A DNA stretch of 58,379 nt from NCBI RefSeq assembly GCF_023634765.1, contig NZ_JAMLFX010000008.1:129387-187765 (forward strand), written 5' to 3'. The translations under genes were made by a program, and so were the position numbers. Position 1 is the first letter of the stretch. Every line of letters begins with the position of its first letter. The notes under the pieces were generated by a model. The model saw nothing but the letters and a program-made list of their open reading frames with translations. It made no database searches and was not told the origin of the DNA. Source of the stretch: Pseudomonas sp. AKS31 (GTDB lineage: Bacteria; Pseudomonadota; Gammaproteobacteria; Pseudomonadales; Pseudomonadaceae). Positions 22,042 to 29,943 of the stretch are shown piece by piece.

Positions 22042-23688
22042 ATGCAGACTTCCCTTGATGAATACGACTACATCGTGGTCGGCGCCGGCCCTGCCGGGTG
22101 TTTGCTGGCCAATCGATTGTCAGCGGATCCGCAGCAGCGCGTGCTGTTGCTTGAAGCCGGCGGACGCGACAACTATGCGTGGATTCACATTCCTGTCGGT
22201 TACCTGTTCTGCATCGGTAACCCGCGCACCGATTGGTGCTTCAAGACCGAAGCACAACCGGGCCTCAATGGCCGCGCGCTGAGTTATCCGCGCGGCAAAG
22301 TGCTCGGTGGCTGTTCGTCCATCAACGGCATGATCTACATGCGCGGCCAGGCCAACGACTACGATGGCTGGGCTGCCGAGGGCAATCCGGGCTGGGCCTG
22401 GAACGACGTGCTGCCGCTGTTCAAACAAAGCGAAAACCATTTTGCCGGTAACGCTGAATTTCACGGTGCCAAGGGTGAATGGAGGGTCGAACAACAGCGC
22501 CTGTCGTGGCCGATTCTGGATGCCTTTCGCAGTGCCGCCGAGCAAAGCGGCATCGCCAGCATCGACGACTTCAATCAGGGCGACAACGAGGGTTGCGGCT
22601 ACTTCCAGGTCAACCAGAAATCCGGCGTGCGCTGGAACGCGGCGAAGGCTTTTCTCAAGCCTGTACGCGATCGGACGAATCTGACGGTGCTGACCGGGGT
22701 TGAGGTGGATCGGGTACTGCTGGAGGACGGACGCGCCTCGAAGGTCAGTGCGCGTCATGAAGGTCAGAGCAAGCAGTTCAAGGCGCGCAAAGAGATCATC
22801 CTGTGCGCCGGCGCGGTCGGTTCGCCGAGCATTCTGCAACGTTCCGGGATCGGTCCGCGGCCGCTGCTCGAACGCTTGGGCATCGGCGTGATTCATGAGC
22901 TGCCGGGCGTCGGCGGCAACCTGCAGGATCACCTGCAATTGCGCCTGATCTACAAACTGGAAAACGCGCGCACGCTGAACCAGATCGCCGGCAGTGTCTG
23001 GGGCAAGATGGGCATGGGCCTGCGCTATCTGTATGACCGCAGCGGGCCGCTGTCGATGGCGCCGAGTCAGTTGGGCGCGTTTGCGCGTTCGGGGCCGGAG
23101 CAGACTTCGGCAAATCTGGAATATCACGTGCAACCGCTGTCGCTGGAGCGTTTTGGCGAGCCGTTGCACAGTTTCCCGGCGTTCACCGCGTCGGTGTGTG
23201 ATCTGCGACCACAGAGTCGTGGGCGCATCGAAATCCGTTCGGCGGACCCGCAGGAGGCGCCGCTGATTCAACCCAACTACCTCAGCCATCCTGCAGATTT
23301 ACGCGTCGCGGCAGACGCCATCCGTCTGACCCGGCGCATCGTCAGCGCCCCGGCCCTGCGCGCATTCAAACCGGTGGAATACCTGCCCGGTGCAAGCCTG
23401 CAAAGCGAAGAACAATTGCAGCAAGCAGCGGCGAAGATCGGCACGACAATTTTCCACCCGGTCGGCACCTGTCGCATGGGCAATGACGGCGATGCGGTGG
23501 TCGATGCACAGCTGCGCGTCCACGGCGTGCCCGGTCTGCGCATTGCCGACGCCTCGATCATGCCGCGCATTACCTCGGGCAACACCTGTTCGCCTACGCT
23601 GATGATTGCCGAGAAAGCCGCACAACTGATCCTCAACCCCAACACCAGGAGCAGCACCGCGAAATTGGAGCTGGCCCACCCCCTGTAG
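22042..23688 (+). CDS. GMC-family FAD oxidoreductase (choline/alcohol dehydrogenase-like)
   Basis: 548 residues; ATG 22042 behind GAGGTCAGGGA. FAD-binding YIVVGAGPAGCLLANRL (about 9-25), GMC signature 1 PRGKVLGGCSSINGMIYMRG, signature 2 GAVGSPSILQRSGIG, catalytic His in FHPVGTCRMG and a C-terminal GNTCSPTLMIAEKAA. Such enzymes oxidise primary alcohols, polyethylene glycols or choline to aldehydes. Its TAG stop lies inside the following repeat element (TGTAGGAGCTG), so the insertion determines or replaced the C terminus. Probably partners with the transporter downstream, which would import its substrate. Confidence 0.88.
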   Translation: MQTSLDEYDYIVVGAGPAGCLLANRLSADPQQRVLLLEAGGRDNYAWIHIPVGYLFCIGNPRTDWCFKTEAQPGLNGRALSYPRGKVLGGCSSINGMIYMRGQANDYDGWAAEGNPGWAWNDVLPLFKQSENHFAGNAEFHGAKGEWRVEQQRLSWPILDAFRSAAEQSGIASIDDFNQGDNEGCGYFQVNQKSGVRWNAAKAFLKPVRDRTNLTVLTGVEVDRVLLEDGRASKVSARHEGQSKQFKARKEIILCAGAVGSPSILQRSGIGPRPLLERLGIGVIHELPGVGGNLQDHLQLRLIYKLENARTLNQIAGSVWGKMGMGLRYLYDRSGPLSMAPSQLGAFARSGPEQTSANLEYHVQPLSLERFGEPLHSFPAFTASVCDLRPQSRGRIEIRSADPQEAPLIQPNYLSHPADLRVAADAIRLTRRIVSAPALRAFKPVEYLPGASLQSEEQLQQAAAKIGTTIFHPVGTCRMGNDGDAVVDAQLRVHGVPGLRIADASIMPRITSGNTCSPTLMIAEKAAQLILNPNTRSSTAKLELAHPL

Positions 23689-23776
23689 GAGCTGCCGAAG
23701 GCTGCGATCTTTTGATCTTTGGATTTTCCAGATCAACAGCAAGATCAAAAGATCGCAGCCTGCGGCAGCTCCTACA
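23684..23776. repeat. Long inverted repeat, TGTAGGAGCTGCCG family, copy 2
   Basis: Arms TGTAGGAGCTGCCGAAGGC... and inverse with a ~30-base loop. The stop codon of the GMC gene is inside the left arm. Confidence 0.85.
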
Positions 23777-23859
23777 AAGAACCGCGTTTGATTCAAGGCA
23801 TCACCCGGACACGCAACACCAGTGGAACAACAAAAACAATCACTGTGAGGGATACCGAT

Positions 23860-25482
23860 ATGTCAGAACACGCTCAGACGCTGGGCGCGGCGAGCAGCGC
23901 CGAGACCAGCAATGCCACACAAAAAGTCATCTTCGCTTCGTCACTGGGAACGGTGTTCGAGTGGTATGACTTCTTCCTCTACGGCGCCCTCGCGGCGGTG
24001 ATCAGCAAACAGTTTTTCGCCGGGGTCAACGACACCACGGCGTTCATCTTTGCGCTGATGGCCTTCGCTGCTGGCTTTATCGTGCGGCCGTTCGGGGCGT
24101 TGGTGTTCGGTCGATTGGGGGACATGATCGGGCGCAAATACACCTTTCTCGCGACGATCATTCTGATGGGCGTGGCGACCTTCTGCGTCGGCCTGCTGCC
24201 GACCTACGCCAGCATCGGCATCGCCGCGCCGATCATTCTAGTGGTGCTGCGCATGCTTCAGGGTCTGGCGCTCGGCGGCGAGTATGGCGGCGCAGCCACC
24301 TACGTGGCCGAGCACGCGCCGATTGGCAAGCGCGGTTTCCACACCAGCTGGATTCAGTCCACCGCGACCCTCGGCCTGCTGCTGTCGCTGCTGGTGGTGC
24401 TCGGTTGCCGCTACTTTACTGGCGATCAGTTTGAAGTCTGGGGCTGGCGCATTCCGTTCCTGCTGTCGATCGTGCTGCTGGGCATTTCCACCTGGATCCG
24501 CCTGAGCCTGCACGAGTCGCCGGCGTACCTGAAGATGAAAGAGGAAGGCAAAACCTCGAAAGCGCCGATCCGCGAATCCTTCGGTAAATGGGAAAACCTC
24601 AAAGTCGTGCTGATCGCCCTGTTCAGCATTAACGCCGGGCAAGCGGTGACCTTCTACGCCGCGCAGTTCTACGTGCTGTTCTTCCTCACCCAGTTCCTGA
24701 AAATGGACCCGGCGGTGGCCAACACCTTGCTGATCATCAGCGTGGTGATCGGTGCGCCGTTCTTCATCATTTTCGGCTGGCTGTCGGACAAGGTCGGACG
24801 CAAACCGGTGCTGATGCTCGGCTTGCTGCTAGCCACGGCGCTGTACTTCCCGATCTTCAAATCCCTCGCCCACTACGCCAACCCGGCGATCGACCAGGCC
24901 AGCCGTCAGGCGCCGATCACCGTGCTGGCGGATCCGGCGACCTGCACCTTCCAGTTCGACCCGGTGGGCAAAGCCAAATTCGACAGCCCGTGCGACAAGG
25001 TCAAAACCTTTCTGGTCAAGCAAGGCCTGCCCTACTCCAGCGCCGCCGCCCCGGCCGGCAGCGGCGTACAGGTCAGCATCGGTGACGTGAAGATCGACGG
25101 CTACGACGAAGCCGCCCTGCGTGGCGCCGTGACCCTGGCCGGCTACCCGCAACAAGCCGATATGCAGCAGATCAACAAACCGATGATCGTCGCCCTGATC
25201 GTGGCGCTGATCATCATCTCGGCCATGTGCTACGGCCCGCTTGCGGCGCTGATGGTCGAACTGTTCCCGACGCGCATTCGCTACACCTCGATGTCGCTGC
25301 CGTACCACATCGGCAACGGCTGGTTTGGCGGGTTTCTGCCGACCGTGTCGTTTGCGCTGGTGGTGTACACCGGGGACATTTTCTATGGGCTGTGGTACCC
25401 GGTGCTGATTACCGGGGTGAGTCTGGTGGTGGGGATGATCTGTTTGCGTGAGACGAAGAATATCGATCTCGACAAGAACTGA
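23860..25482 (+). CDS. MFS transporter, metabolite:H+ symporter (MHS) family
   Basis: 540 residues; ATG 23860 behind GAGGGA. Twelve membrane segments, with the MHS/ShiA-type opening GTVFEWYDFFLYGALAA, motif RPFGALVFGRLGDMIGRK between TM2 and TM3, and LALGGEYGGAATYVAEHAP. An unusual hydrophilic insertion of about 115 residues (roughly 345-450, two Cys) sits before TM9-10, longer than in canonical MHS proteins such as ProP. It probably imports a carboxylate or small polar compound with protons. Second gene after the GMC oxidoreductase, followed by a strong terminator. Confidence 0.88.
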   Translation: MSEHAQTLGAASSAETSNATQKVIFASSLGTVFEWYDFFLYGALAAVISKQFFAGVNDTTAFIFALMAFAAGFIVRPFGALVFGRLGDMIGRKYTFLATIILMGVATFCVGLLPTYASIGIAAPIILVVLRMLQGLALGGEYGGAATYVAEHAPIGKRGFHTSWIQSTATLGLLLSLLVVLGCRYFTGDQFEVWGWRIPFLLSIVLLGISTWIRLSLHESPAYLKMKEEGKTSKAPIRESFGKWENLKVVLIALFSINAGQAVTFYAAQFYVLFFLTQFLKMDPAVANTLLIISVVIGAPFFIIFGWLSDKVGRKPVLMLGLLLATALYFPIFKSLAHYANPAIDQASRQAPITVLADPATCTFQFDPVGKAKFDSPCDKVKTFLVKQGLPYSSAAAPAGSGVQVSIGDVKIDGYDEAALRGAVTLAGYPQQADMQQINKPMIVALIVALIIISAMCYGPLAALMVELFPTRIRYTSMSLPYHIGNGWFGGFLPTVSFALVVYTGDIFYGLWYPVLITGVSLVVGMICLRETKNIDLDKN

Positions 25483-25494
25483 TTACGTTAATCG

Positions 25495-25527
25495 AGCCGC
25501 TTCAGGCAGGTCCTGAAGCGGCTTTTT
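25495..25527 (+). terminator. Rho-independent terminator after the MFS gene
   Basis: AGCCGCTTCAGG and CCTGAAGCGGCT arms with a 5-base loop followed by TTTTT. Confidence 0.9.
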
Positions 25528-25633
25528 GCTGCCCGCATTATTGTTATCGACAGACTAGTGGCACTTCAATACCATCGAATCTCCAGCAAGCGCGTCCATC
25601 GCGTGGCTGGCTCCCCATCCTAAGGAACAGGAT

Positions 25634-26320
25634 ATGACCGATTCACCAAATTCCACTGCCAGCCCTTACCGATATCACGAGCAAAATCTTTCAGAAGATC
25701 ATCTCTTGGCAAAGGACCGGCATGTCGACATTCCCCACGCACCGCTAGAGAGTTTGAGACCAGTCCTCCTCAGCTGGATAAATTGCGTCCAGCGCTACAT
25801 TGATGTCTGGGACGCCGATGATCTGCCTTACTGGTACAACGAACAGGCCAACGTCAGCATTCTTGCGGGAGCCGCATGGAAAGCTGACTGGACAGCCATT
25901 GAGGAATATCAGGTTCGCAAAATTGCAAACGAGGGGACAGAACCGTACTCGTCCATTGGGCGCAACGATCTCTATATTGCCAATGAAAATCACGGTTGGA
26001 GCATCGAGGCAAAGGTCTCCTACGTTCCCATCGATAACCGGGAGCGGGCCAGGACGCAAATCAACGAAAAATGCACATGGGCCATCCGGGATGCCAACCG
26101 GGTACATTACGACGAGCCGAGGTTGGGTGCCGTGTTCGTTGCGCCGTACTCGGCAGGCGAGCCAGCTAACGTGACGCAGATTCAGATGTTCCGGAAAATG
26201 CTTCTGGAAATCCCCTGTGCTGCGATTGCCTGGGTCGCTCCCGGCCGTGCGCAGAAGACGCATAGCCACGACGGCAGGTACTACCCGATGGTGGCGTTGA
26301 TCTTGTTGAGTTCGGATTGA
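25634..26320 (+). CDS. Unknown protein with PD-(D/E)XK-like motif, 228 aa
   Basis: Not recognised as a named family. ATG 25634 with AAGGA ribosome site. A compact motif GRNDLYIANENHGWSIEAK gives D112-x12-E125-x-K127, the catalytic layout of PD-(D/E)XK nucleases, with a hydrophobic strand after it (VSYVP). A Glu90 in AIEEYQ could be the fourth acidic residue. The C terminus VALILLSSD is a hydrophobic strand. No signal peptide or membrane span. GC is lower than in flanking core genes. The next gene, 86 bases on, has a similar motif, so the two may be partners in a DNA-targeting or defence function; this is inference. Confidence 0.6.
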   Translation: MTDSPNSTASPYRYHEQNLSEDHLLAKDRHVDIPHAPLESLRPVLLSWINCVQRYIDVWDADDLPYWYNEQANVSILAGAAWKADWTAIEEYQVRKIANEGTEPYSSIGRNDLYIANENHGWSIEAKVSYVPIDNRERARTQINEKCTWAIRDANRVHYDEPRLGAVFVAPYSAGEPANVTQIQMFRKMLLEIPCAAIAWVAPGRAQKTHSHDGRYYPMVALILLSSD

Positions 26321-26406
26321 AAGCTCTCGACTCATCTTGGGGCCGTGAATCCACCTGCCCAGGCAGATAGCCCCCGTTTCCCATTTCAATCCGTAGAACA
26401 GTTTCA

Positions 26407-27408
26407 ATGTCCAAGGAAGAATCCGTGATTTCAAAAGCCAAATTCGCTGAAGCCGAATTATTGACTCTGATAGATCGAATGCTGCGTAAGATTCCGGACG
26501 GAAATGGCGGAAGAGCCAAAATTCGTCAGGTCACGCAAAGACAGGAACGTAACCTCGGTGGGTACGATGCCGTCGCAACGAGCGTTCAGCCATTTTACAT
26601 ACAGGCTAAAACCTCAAGCTTTTACCCCGGCAGATCCACCAGCAAAATCATTTCATCGCGAAATGCCATACCGGTGAATAGCGACCCAGGTGCTTTCGCG
26701 TTTGATCTTCGCAAACACAAGGGCACTGATGAACCCTTGCAACACAATGCCTTGTATTGGCTTTCGCTAAGGTCCACTGCCGCCTACGTATGCCCGACAT
26801 TCCTATCCGAGTACGAACTGGAAAATCGACTCGAAAAAGCCCTCGATTTGGAAAGACATGAAATATGGCACTACCGTGATCATGTGTATACCGAGGCCAG
26901 CAACAGCAAATCGCAGAGCTTTCAGGCCTTACACTTTCATGGGCTGATAACGGTCATTCCTCATCGCCTGGTAAAGACCAACCGCCACCGCTACAGCTAC
27001 GACAACAATGCTACACCAAGTATTGTTTTTCACTCGGATCCGGAGAACGTTGGTGAAGCCCGCTCCTTCACTTCTTTTGTCGAAACACTGACCAGTCAAA
27101 ACAAAATTCCCGACAAGGAATTCAGAAGCATTACCCGTCCCGTATCATTTGAAAAGCTCAAGGAGACGCAATTGAACTGGATAGAGGAAGCATTCGACCC
27201 CGATACGCCTGGCTTCAATATAAAGGCATCTGATGTTTCGGAATCGCTCAGATCGGCATTTCTATCCCGATCCACCGACTTTCAAAACACTACCAATGCG
27301 CTGAAGTATCTGCAGAAACTGGACGGCCGGGATCTTTCCATATTTTTTGGTGCGTTGCTGAAAAACAAATACTCCATCTATCAGCACCACCTTCTCAGGT
27401 TTGACTGA
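26407..27408 (+). CDS. Unknown protein with D-QxK nuclease-like motif, 333 aa
   Basis: Not recognised as a named family. It may start at ATG 26407 or at GTG 26425, which has AAGGA at better spacing. N-terminal GGYDAVATSVQPFYIQAK gives D54-x11-Q66-x-K68, the D...QxK variant seen in Mrr-like restriction nucleases. The rest is mixed alpha/beta with no membrane span. The final ~60 residues look helical (TTNALKYLQKLDGRDLSIFFGALLK). Low GC and AT-rich codons, like its upstream neighbour, suggest joint acquisition. Candidate effector nuclease of a two-gene system; no methylase or helicase is present nearby. Confidence 0.6.
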   Translation: MSKEESVISKAKFAEAELLTLIDRMLRKIPDGNGGRAKIRQVTQRQERNLGGYDAVATSVQPFYIQAKTSSFYPGRSTSKIISSRNAIPVNSDPGAFAFDLRKHKGTDEPLQHNALYWLSLRSTAAYVCPTFLSEYELENRLEKALDLERHEIWHYRDHVYTEASNSKSQSFQALHFHGLITVIPHRLVKTNRHRYSYDNNATPSIVFHSDPENVGEARSFTSFVETLTSQNKIPDKEFRSITRPVSFEKLKETQLNWIEEAFDPDTPGFNIKASDVSESLRSAFLSRSTDFQNTTNALKYLQKLDGRDLSIFFGALLKNKYSIYQHHLLRFD

Positions 27409-27469
27409 ATGCAGGCTGTCCCCCGAGCAGGCACAGCCCCACGTCAGTGTTAACTGGCGGTAAGTGGAC

Positions 27470-27838
27470 TCAAGCATCGGGCGCGATCACTTCAAACTTG
27501 ACCTGATCCGGATAAAACGCCACGTAATCACGAATAGGCGCCACTGACACTTTCGGATTCTCATACGTCCACACTGCATTCGCGCCCTCATGCCCCGGCA
27601 CTTGCAGACTGAAGTAGTTGGCATCGCCCTTGTACGGGCAATAACTGGTGTGATCGGTGCGGGCGAAATACTTTTCGTCGATGTCTTCGCGGGGGACGTA
27701 ATAAACCGGCGGGTAGTTGGCTTCGTTGAGGATCAGCACGCGGGAGGACGCAGCGACCTGGATGCCGTGGAATTTCACCACCAGGCACCCGACAAGTTGT
27801 TCGAGGTTTATGACGGGACTGAGGCCGGAGCTTTTCAT
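27470..27838 (-). CDS. DUF427-family protein
   Basis: 122 residues; ATG 27838 behind AGGGGA. Family features: IQVAASSRVLILNEANYPPVYYVPREDID (about 26-54), HTSYCPYKGDANYFSL and AVWTYENPKVSVAPIRDYVAFYPDQV. DUF427 is a small beta-barrel of unknown function, common in bacteria and fungi, sometimes joined to nucleotidyltransferase-like regions. Cytosolic. Convergent with the upstream nuclease-like gene and upstream of a repeat-rich gap. Confidence 0.85.
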   Translation of the reverse strand: MKSSGLSPVINLEQLVGCLVVKFHGIQVAASSRVLILNEANYPPVYYVPREDIDEKYFARTDHTSYCPYKGDANYFSLQVPGHEGANAVWTYENPKVSVAPIRDYVAFYPDQVKFEVIAPDA

Positions 27839-27934
27839 GGGGTTCCCCTGAATACGGCGAAGAGACCGGTTCAGGTATAGCCCATCGGTTCTGGTTGGGG
27901 TGGTTTTACAGCCGAACGGCCCATCAACTTCAAA

Positions 27935-28245
27935 AGCCCCTCACCCCAGCCCTCTCCCCGAGGGAGAGGGAGCCTACGGGGGTGTCTTTCGTTCTACATC
28001 GACCTGAAAGTCCTGCTTCGATTATGGATTCGGCAAAGCGCTATCAGGTCAATGTACTTCTGTAGCATCCCTCAATCGGTCTCCTCTACCTCTGGGAGAG
28101 GGAAGCGATGGGGGGATATTGGCGAGATTCACCGACTTGAACGATTGGCTTTGAATCCATAATCGACTCGGTTTTTCAGGTCGATGTATTTCGCCAGACA
28201 ACTCGGTCAGTCCCCTCTACCTCTGGGAGAGGGTTAGGGTGAGGG
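27935..28245. repeat. Composite CCCTCACCC element A
   Basis: Begins CCCCTCACCCCAGCCCTCTCC (first 20 bases typical) and ends GGGAGAGGGTTAGGGTGAGGG in inverted orientation, with an internal partial copy near 28085-28105. The middle repeats GATTATGGATTC and a CGACCTGAAAGTC / CAGGTCGATGTA inverted pair. Element B at 33372-33550 has the same ends and middle. No gene lies in this 420-base gap. Confidence 0.75.
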
Positions 28246-28259
28246 CCGATCTTCAGGCA

Positions 28260-29666
28260 TCACGCCAGAATATCAGTCGCCACCGCTTGCCCCACCACAC
28301 CCACAGCAAAGTCCACCGAACCCTGCCCCGTCAGGTCAACCATCAGGCTGGTCTGATTGGTCTGCGCGAAGTAGGTCAGGATCGCGTCGCCCGCATGTCC
28401 GGTGAAGCCGCTGACAAAGTTCAGCGACGCCGCACCCGTGGCGAAACCAGCGATCCCCGACAAGTCGATCTTGTCCAGACCGCTGGTGAAATCCATGATC
28501 CAGTCCGGCGCGGTCATGGTCGAATCGCTGGCCGCGCCAAACACAAAGGTGTCTGCGCCGGCACCGCCCCACAAGGTATCGCCACCGCCACCACCGTAGA
28601 GGATGTCGTTGCCGGCACCGCCGAACAGATCATTGGCGGCCGCGTTGCCAATCAGCAGGTCATTGCCCGAACCGCCCACCGCATTCTCCACGGTCACACC
28701 GTAAGCAATCGACACGTTGCCCACCAGACCGCCGACATCGGAGAACGAGCCTTCATTGAGGTTGATCTTCTGGTTCTGGCTGAAGCCGGAGAAGTCCAGC
28801 GTGTCGTTGCCGCCGCCATCCCACACCGAAAACACCACTTTCGACGACGCCGAAGTGGCGCTGTAGAAATCGCGCTCGGCGTTGGAGTTGAAGCCGTAAG
28901 TGGTGTCATCGGCACGGGTCGCGTAGTTGGCGCCATAGAGTTTTTGCACAGCGACGATATCGTCCAGCAACGGCGCCGAGGCGTACGCGCCGCTGCCGTC
29001 CTTGCTGAAGTTCTGCTCGGTATTGGCTTCGCTCCAATAGCTCATCAGGCTGTAGCCACGGGTGTCTTCAGCGTATTTGGCGTCGTTGTAGGTCGGGTTG
29101 CCGTTACCGGCGTTGTAGGCGCCCGGGTGCGAGAGGCCGAGGGTGTGGCCGATTTCGTGGGTCAGGGTCTGGCGCCCGTAGTTGTTGGTGTCCGGGGTCT
29201 TGTTGACCTGATATTGATCGTTGATCAGGTACCACGACTGGCCGTCATAGCTGCCGCCGCTCGGCAGATAAGCGAATGCCGCGCCACCGGTGCTGACGTC
29301 GTAATTACCGAACGTCATGTGGCCATCGCCGCCCTTGCCTTCAGTGAAGGTGACGTTGGCGACGTCGGCCCAGGATTGCATAGCCAGCACAGCCTGAGCT
29401 TTTTGCTGGGCGCTGAATTCGCTGAAGTTGCCCAGCTTGACGTTGTAGTTCGCCGGTTTCTCGGTCAGGAACGTATAGCTGAGGTCGATTTTGCCATCAG
29501 CGTTCTTGTCGCCCCACGACAGGCCTTTGCGCAGGATTTCGTCAGCGGCCTGATCGGCAGTGAATGAGGGTTTGCCGTTGACCAGCCCGACGCCACGGTC
29601 ATACAAGTGGCTGAAAGCATCGACCTGGTCGAAGGCGCTGGTGGTTGTGGATTTGGCTTGAGCCAT
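28260..29666 (-). CDS. aprA: Serralysin-family alkaline metalloprotease AprA
   Basis: 468 residues; ATG behind AGGAAG. Catalytic zinc motif HEIGHTLGLSHP (His170, Glu171, His174, His180), Met-turn YSLMSY (Met208, Tyr210), then RTX nonapeptides GGSGNDLLIG, GGAGNDILYG and GGGGDTLWGGAGADTF (about 333-380) binding calcium. C terminus ATDILA is the type I secretion signal region, although many AprA proteins end in DFIV-like residues. Secreted spoilage and virulence protease. The aprDEF exporter and the inhibitor gene that usually follow are absent: downstream is repeat DNA and DUF427, so export would depend on genes elsewhere. Confidence 0.93.
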   Translation of the reverse strand: MAQAKSTTTSAFDQVDAFSHLYDRGVGLVNGKPSFTADQAADEILRKGLSWGDKNADGKIDLSYTFLTEKPANYNVKLGNFSEFSAQQKAQAVLAMQSWADVANVTFTEGKGGDGHMTFGNYDVSTGGAAFAYLPSGGSYDGQSWYLINDQYQVNKTPDTNNYGRQTLTHEIGHTLGLSHPGAYNAGNGNPTYNDAKYAEDTRGYSLMSYWSEANTEQNFSKDGSGAYASAPLLDDIVAVQKLYGANYATRADDTTYGFNSNAERDFYSATSASSKVVFSVWDGGGNDTLDFSGFSQNQKINLNEGSFSDVGGLVGNVSIAYGVTVENAVGGSGNDLLIGNAAANDLFGGAGNDILYGGGGGDTLWGGAGADTFVFGAASDSTMTAPDWIMDFTSGLDKIDLSGIAGFATGAASLNFVSGFTGHAGDAILTYFAQTNQTSLMVDLTGQGSVDFAVGVVGQAVATDILA

Positions 29667-29849
29667 GGTGGACTTCCTTGTTTCTGAGTAGTCAGTGTCG
29701 ACAGACCACGGCGATCTTCTGGCGAGATCGTCCTGTCACTCGCGTGTTTGAATCGCTGAAAAACCTGACACAAGTGCAAACCGCAGGCTAATCAATTTCT
29801 CGATAGCCCAAGCTGCGTCCCGGTATTACCCGTCACGTGCTGCAATCCT

Positions 29850-29877
29850 TTTTATCTGTATATCCATACAGATAAAA
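29850..29877. promoter_or_regulatory. LexA (SOS) box upstream of topB
   Basis: CTGTATATCCATACAG (29856-29871) fits CTGT-N8-ACAG and is extended to a 28-base palindrome with 12-base perfect arms. Its centre is about 80 bases before the topB start. It is about 180 bases from the divergent aprA start. Confidence 0.7.
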
Positions 29878-29943
29878 GTTGCCGCTGAAGCCAAGTCCGG
29901 CCATTCTGTGCACCTGTGCGGATCTTGATCGACGTGGGTGGTT

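Noticed and set aside
22120..23289. 389-residue frame antisense to the GMC gene
   Set aside because: Shadow frame; no ribosome site, composition biased.
28239..29567. Long open frame antisense to aprA
   Set aside because: Antisense shadow; the aprA frame has complete catalytic and RTX motifs.
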